Below are positions 7,861 to 10,065 of a stretch of 10,065 nt of DNA, one piece after another. The notes under the pieces are model-generated. The model saw nothing but the letters and a program-made list of their open reading frames with translations. It had not been told where the DNA came from and made no database searches. Origin of the DNA: Euperipatoides rowelli. Lineage: Eukaryota; Onychophora; Udeonychophora; Euonychophora; Peripatopsidae. A program made the position numbers and the translations under genes. Position 1 is the stretch's first letter. Each line of letters begins with the position of its first letter. Location of the stretch: assembly GCA_003024985.2 (NCBI GenBank), contig PXIH01S0062586.1, one strand, 5' to 3'.

Positions 7861-8202
7861 TTGAAGACTGGATTTTGCCTGTAAACTAATTTGTGGTAGA
7901 AATCATGCTGTGAAGTAATGGGACTGAATGGCTCAAAATAACTTTTTTATGTCAAATAATTTGTCACTATTCCTTATTTTGGGAGTTTTCCAGAAATAAT
8001 TTTAATTTTTTGAACAATTATTGTTCAAAGTTATTGAATTTCTTTCTCTCAATATGGTTAAGTCTATACCTGTATTGTGTGATGATATGGGCTACAGAGT
8101 TGATCAATTACTGAGCAGTTTCTGTTTATTGTCATTGTAACTAGCTAATATGATTTAAGATGTGCTCAATCCTGTACATAAATTCTTGATAAATAAAAGA
8201 TT
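7861..8202 (+). other. LINE B 3' UTR
   Basis: About 340 bases lie between the last ORF2 stop and the poly(A) tail, without a recognisable coding frame. They end GATAAATAAAAGATT before the A-run. In LINEs the 3' UTR can carry the RNA structure recognised by the reverse transcriptase; no such structure is evident by eye. Confidence 0.65.
8192..8197 (+). terminator. AATAAA polyadenylation signal of LINE B
   Basis: AATAAA occurs only 5 bases before the A-run at 8203-8214. This is closer than the usual 10-30 bases, but LINE ends often place the signal near the tail. It fits the inferred 3' border. Confidence 0.6.
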
Positions 8203-8227
8203 AAAAAAAAAAAAGAAATTCCTACAA
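8203..8227 (+). repeat. Right target-site duplication of LINE B (with poly(A) tail)
   Basis: Twelve As followed by GAAATTCCTACAA (8215-8227) are identical to 3296-3320. The As may be the element's poly(A) tail, the duplicated target A-run, or both. The following AACTCCCAAATTTCTC is the continuation of the pre-insertion locus. Confidence 0.88.
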
Positions 8228-8314
8228 AACTCCCAAATTTCTCAAAAAAAAAAAAATTCCTATTTTTTGGCCAAAATTTCATATATTTTCAAACCTGAAA
8301 GTGACTGACCCCTG
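8228..8314. other. Post-insertion flank, candidate hAT 3' non-coding end
   Basis: This stretch continues the sequence interrupted by LINE B. It holds a second A-run plus TTCCTA (8244-8262), then TTTTTTGGCCAAAATTTCATATATTTTC-type sequence, and ends GTGACTGACCCCTG at 8301-8314. Read from the other strand the end is CAGGGGTCAGTCAC, which looks like a hAT terminal repeat (often CAGGG...). If so, it would be the right end of the hAT element at 1021-3180. The matching left end was not found, so this remains an inference. Confidence 0.32.
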
Positions 8315-9590
8315 TGACTGGTAAATGATATTTAGTTGCAATAATGAAGGAGTTTTTTTCTGTTCCGGTACTATTAGAATCGAGAATGCGTTTATTTGAT
8401 TTGTGAAAATTACGTTATAGTGTTTGGAAACATCAGGATATTTTCTTAGACAAATGTATTATCAAGTGTTTTAATTACTATGGTTGCTCAATGAAACTTT
8501 TATCTATTTTTCCCCCATTTGACAATTTTTTTTCTACTTTATAATTATTTATTTATTTAAACAAATTTTAAAATTATTATTCATGTAATATTGGAACACA
8601 TTTTATTTGGGCTAGGTCTGACTAAATTGTACAAAATGTATTTCTTTCTTTCAAGTTAAATAAAACCAGAATTGGATGAGAAGACACATGGTTATGTTCA
8701 AAGGTAAAGATAATGAATTGGAAGATACTGATGAGGTTGACATAGTTAATTATCTACATGGGTTGCTTGAGGGTATTATTCTGCAAGCAAACTCAATGTA
8801 AAGCAAAAAAACTTTTGCCAGTAAATAGGAACATTTACTTGGACCCACATAAAAAGTTTTGTGTAAATTGAGTGTTCTGTTGGAGGACTTTAGAGGTCAA
8901 ATGTAATGGATTTTTAAATATTTTTTTAATTATTGATTTTTTTTTTTTTTTTTAAATTCCACTGGAAATTTTTTTTTTAAATGCATTAAAAAAAAAATTA
9001 TTTAAAGATAAAATTAAGACCATTGCTATCCTCAGTCTGAGATTACAAATTGAAACTTTCACATTTTTTTTTGTTCCGAGATTAATTTGATGACAAAATT
9101 GTCTCTACAGCTGTTTTCTTTGTAATGATTTAACATGTAAATAGAGGTATGTTGAACTTGTATTAAAGGTTATTTCGATTTTTAAAAAAAACAAACAAAT
9201 TGAACCATAATAGCACAAAATATGAATTTGATTACGATTTTTTTAAAAGTATTTAAACACTTATACCATAGGATATCCAGCTTTAAGCTGACAAATATTG
9301 CAAATATTCTATAGTTAAGTACAGCAAGCTGTATTNATTTCTAGTCTATGACATCACAAAATATCTCCCCTGGTGTATACAGTGGAAAATGTTGTTTTAA
9401 GGGGGAGGAGCTAAAGACAATTATTTTAAAAATTGAATTGTAAATAACTATTTTTTTTTTTATTTTTTTTTAGTGGATATTTTTTTTAGTAAAAATCTTT
9501 GAAAATAATAAAAAAAAATTTAAAAAAATGTGACCTTTAATTTAAATAACGCTACAGATAACGTAATGAAATAAATGCTTTGTCTTGAAA
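8315..9590. other. AT-rich DNA without an assignable gene
   Basis: Long A and T runs dominate, for example 17 Ts at 8937-8953 and an imperfect inverted repeat centred on ATGCAT at 8981-8986, flanked by T and A runs. A frame from ATG 8344 stays open to TAA 8542 with one TGA at 8404; its residues match nothing I recognise. A 37-codon frame at 8688-8801 is acidic (KDNELEDTDEVDIV) and equally unassigned. A segment at about 9350-9420 with TGACATCACAAAATATCTCCCC and GGGGGAGGAGCT looks repeat-like but is unidentified. Base 9336 is undetermined (N). Confidence 0.5.
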
Positions 9591-9594
9591 ATGG

Positions 9595-9708
9595 ATGGGG
9601 AAGTTGAATAAAACTATTCAAAATTTGATGAAGGAGCATAAGGAATTCATGGATTCTAGAGATAGTTATATACAAGTATCAAATAAGGATCAGATTAAGA
9701 TATCATGA
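9595..9708 (+). CDS. Short unassigned open frame, helical and charged
   Basis: ATG at 9595 to TGA at 9706 gives 37 residues beginning MGKLNKTIQNLMKEHKEFMD, with regular hydrophobic spacing suggesting a helix. I do not recognise it. It could be a fragment of a coiled-coil ORF1 of another retroelement, or a chance frame. AT-rich flanks and the lack of a long continuation argue against a functional gene. Confidence 0.2.
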   Translation: MGKLNKTIQNLMKEHKEFMDSRDSYIQVSNKDQIKIS

Positions 9709-9832
9709 AAATTATAGCAAAGATTTGGCAAATCAGTAGTGGTTGTAATGATATATTAAGAAATTTAACTAATGATGGTCTAACAGTTACAGCTACATAA
9801 ATACACAGGGCTAAAATCTTCGATGTGATTAG

Positions 9833-10033
9833 AAGTATTTAAATTGTTTTAAAGAAGGCTATCAAAAATACATTATTATTATTATTATTGCTGGATCTAA
9901 TGATAGTGACTGGATAAATATGTTGGAAGTAATTGATTCTGTGGTAGTTTGGCTACAGTGCTGTTTGCTACTTTACTTTAAAGATACAATAGAGTCAAAA
10001 ACTGACTGTGTTGAATATGTTTCTATTCAATAG
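9833..10033 (+). other. Open frame without start, unassigned
   Basis: The frame is open from just after a TAG at 9830 to a TAG at 10031, 66 codons. It includes IIIIII encoded by the ATT repeat, then AGSNDSDWINMLEVIDSVVV. The GSND/T-N-D type phrase after hydrophobic residues recalls SGNH-hydrolase strands found in some LINE ORF1 proteins, but the similarity is too short to name. No conserved Ser or His block was found. Confidence 0.2.
9872..9889. repeat. (ATT)6 microsatellite
   Basis: Six perfect ATT units. Simple repeat typical of eukaryotic intergenic DNA. Confidence 0.9.
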
Positions 10034-10040
10034 AAATGAG

Positions 10041-10065
10041 TATATATATATATATATATATATAT
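10041..10065. repeat. (TA)n microsatellite at the window edge
   Basis: Twelve TA units plus a T run to the last base, so the tract continues beyond the window and its true length is unknown. Confidence 0.95.

Larger units (their letters stand above)
3321..8214 (+). mobile_element. LINE B: apparently full-length but decayed APE-type LINE (L1/Tx1-like)
   Basis: The element has both borders defined by a perfect target duplication and a complete order of parts: 5' UTR (3321-3606), ORF1 (3607-4533), ORF2 (4549-7860), 3' UTR (7861-8202) with AATAAA at 8192-8197, and a 12-A run. ORF1 begins at a plausible ATG and the 5' junction is clean, so I see no 5' truncation, though a lost outermost 5' UTR cannot be excluded. 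The endonuclease motifs, the GGLGL-x-D block behind the RT, the C-terminal HLFF-x-C zinc region and the poly(A) tail place it in the broad L1/Tx1-like group. At least 16 frame changes and several in-frame stops make it non-autonomous. It inserted near the 3' end of, or beyond, the hAT relic. Confidence 0.88.

Noticed and set aside
440-8202. CRISPR array, toxin-antitoxin or other prokaryotic defence system.
   Set aside because: No regularly spaced repeats, no operon-like genes, and clear eukaryotic retroelement and hAT content.
8969-9000. Possible palindromic regulatory hairpin centred on ATGCAT with T and A arms.
   Set aside because: The arms are homopolymer T and A runs with a mismatch beside the core, expected by chance in DNA this AT-rich.

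Overview
This 10 kb window is AT-rich eukaryotic DNA (about two-thirds A+T by eye), most likely from an animal. It has long A and T tracts, microsatellites and no prokaryotic gene layout. I see no intact host gene, no tRNA, rRNA or CRISPR array. Almost everything recognisable is a layered set of decayed transposable elements, each broken by frameshifts and stop codons.

Layout. 1-440: nothing recognisable. 440-1020: relic of an APE-type LINE ('LINE A') across its ORF1/ORF2 junction, namely a zinc-knuckle ORF1 C-terminus followed by the first ~60 codons of the ORF2 endonuclease. About 1021-3150: pseudogene of a hAT-superfamily transposase, readable from near its N-terminal third through the C-terminal dimerisation domain into an unusual charged, coiled-coil-like tail. 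3296-3320 and 8203-8227: a perfect direct repeat (A-run plus GAAATTCCTACAA), the target-site duplication of a second LINE. 3321-8202: that second, apparently full-length LINE ('LINE B', about 4.9 kb), with a short 5' UTR, ORF1 (two zinc knuckles), ORF2 (APE endonuclease, reverse transcriptase, C-terminal zinc-binding domain), 3' UTR, AATAAA and poly(A). 8228-8314: possible leftover 3' non-coding end of the hAT element, into which LINE B may have inserted. 8315-10065: AT-rich DNA with a few short open frames I cannot assign, one undetermined base at 9336, an ATT repeat and a terminal (TA)n tract.

How the parts relate. When active, a LINE's ORF1 protein coats its RNA, while the ORF2 endonuclease nicks T-rich target DNA and the reverse transcriptase copies the RNA from that nick. 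LINE B's poly(A) tail, A-rich target and duplication fit this. The hAT transposase would have moved its own element by cut and paste. None of these proteins can be made now. Proposed order of events: LINE A decays, the hAT becomes joined to its endonuclease region (mechanism unclear), then LINE B inserts downstream in or near the hAT 3' end.

No new biological system is evident. The main value is the reconstruction of nested events, the exact LINE B borders, and a few oddities: a lost hAT catalytic Asp, an extra Asp in the RT active site, and a perfect duplication around a decayed element.
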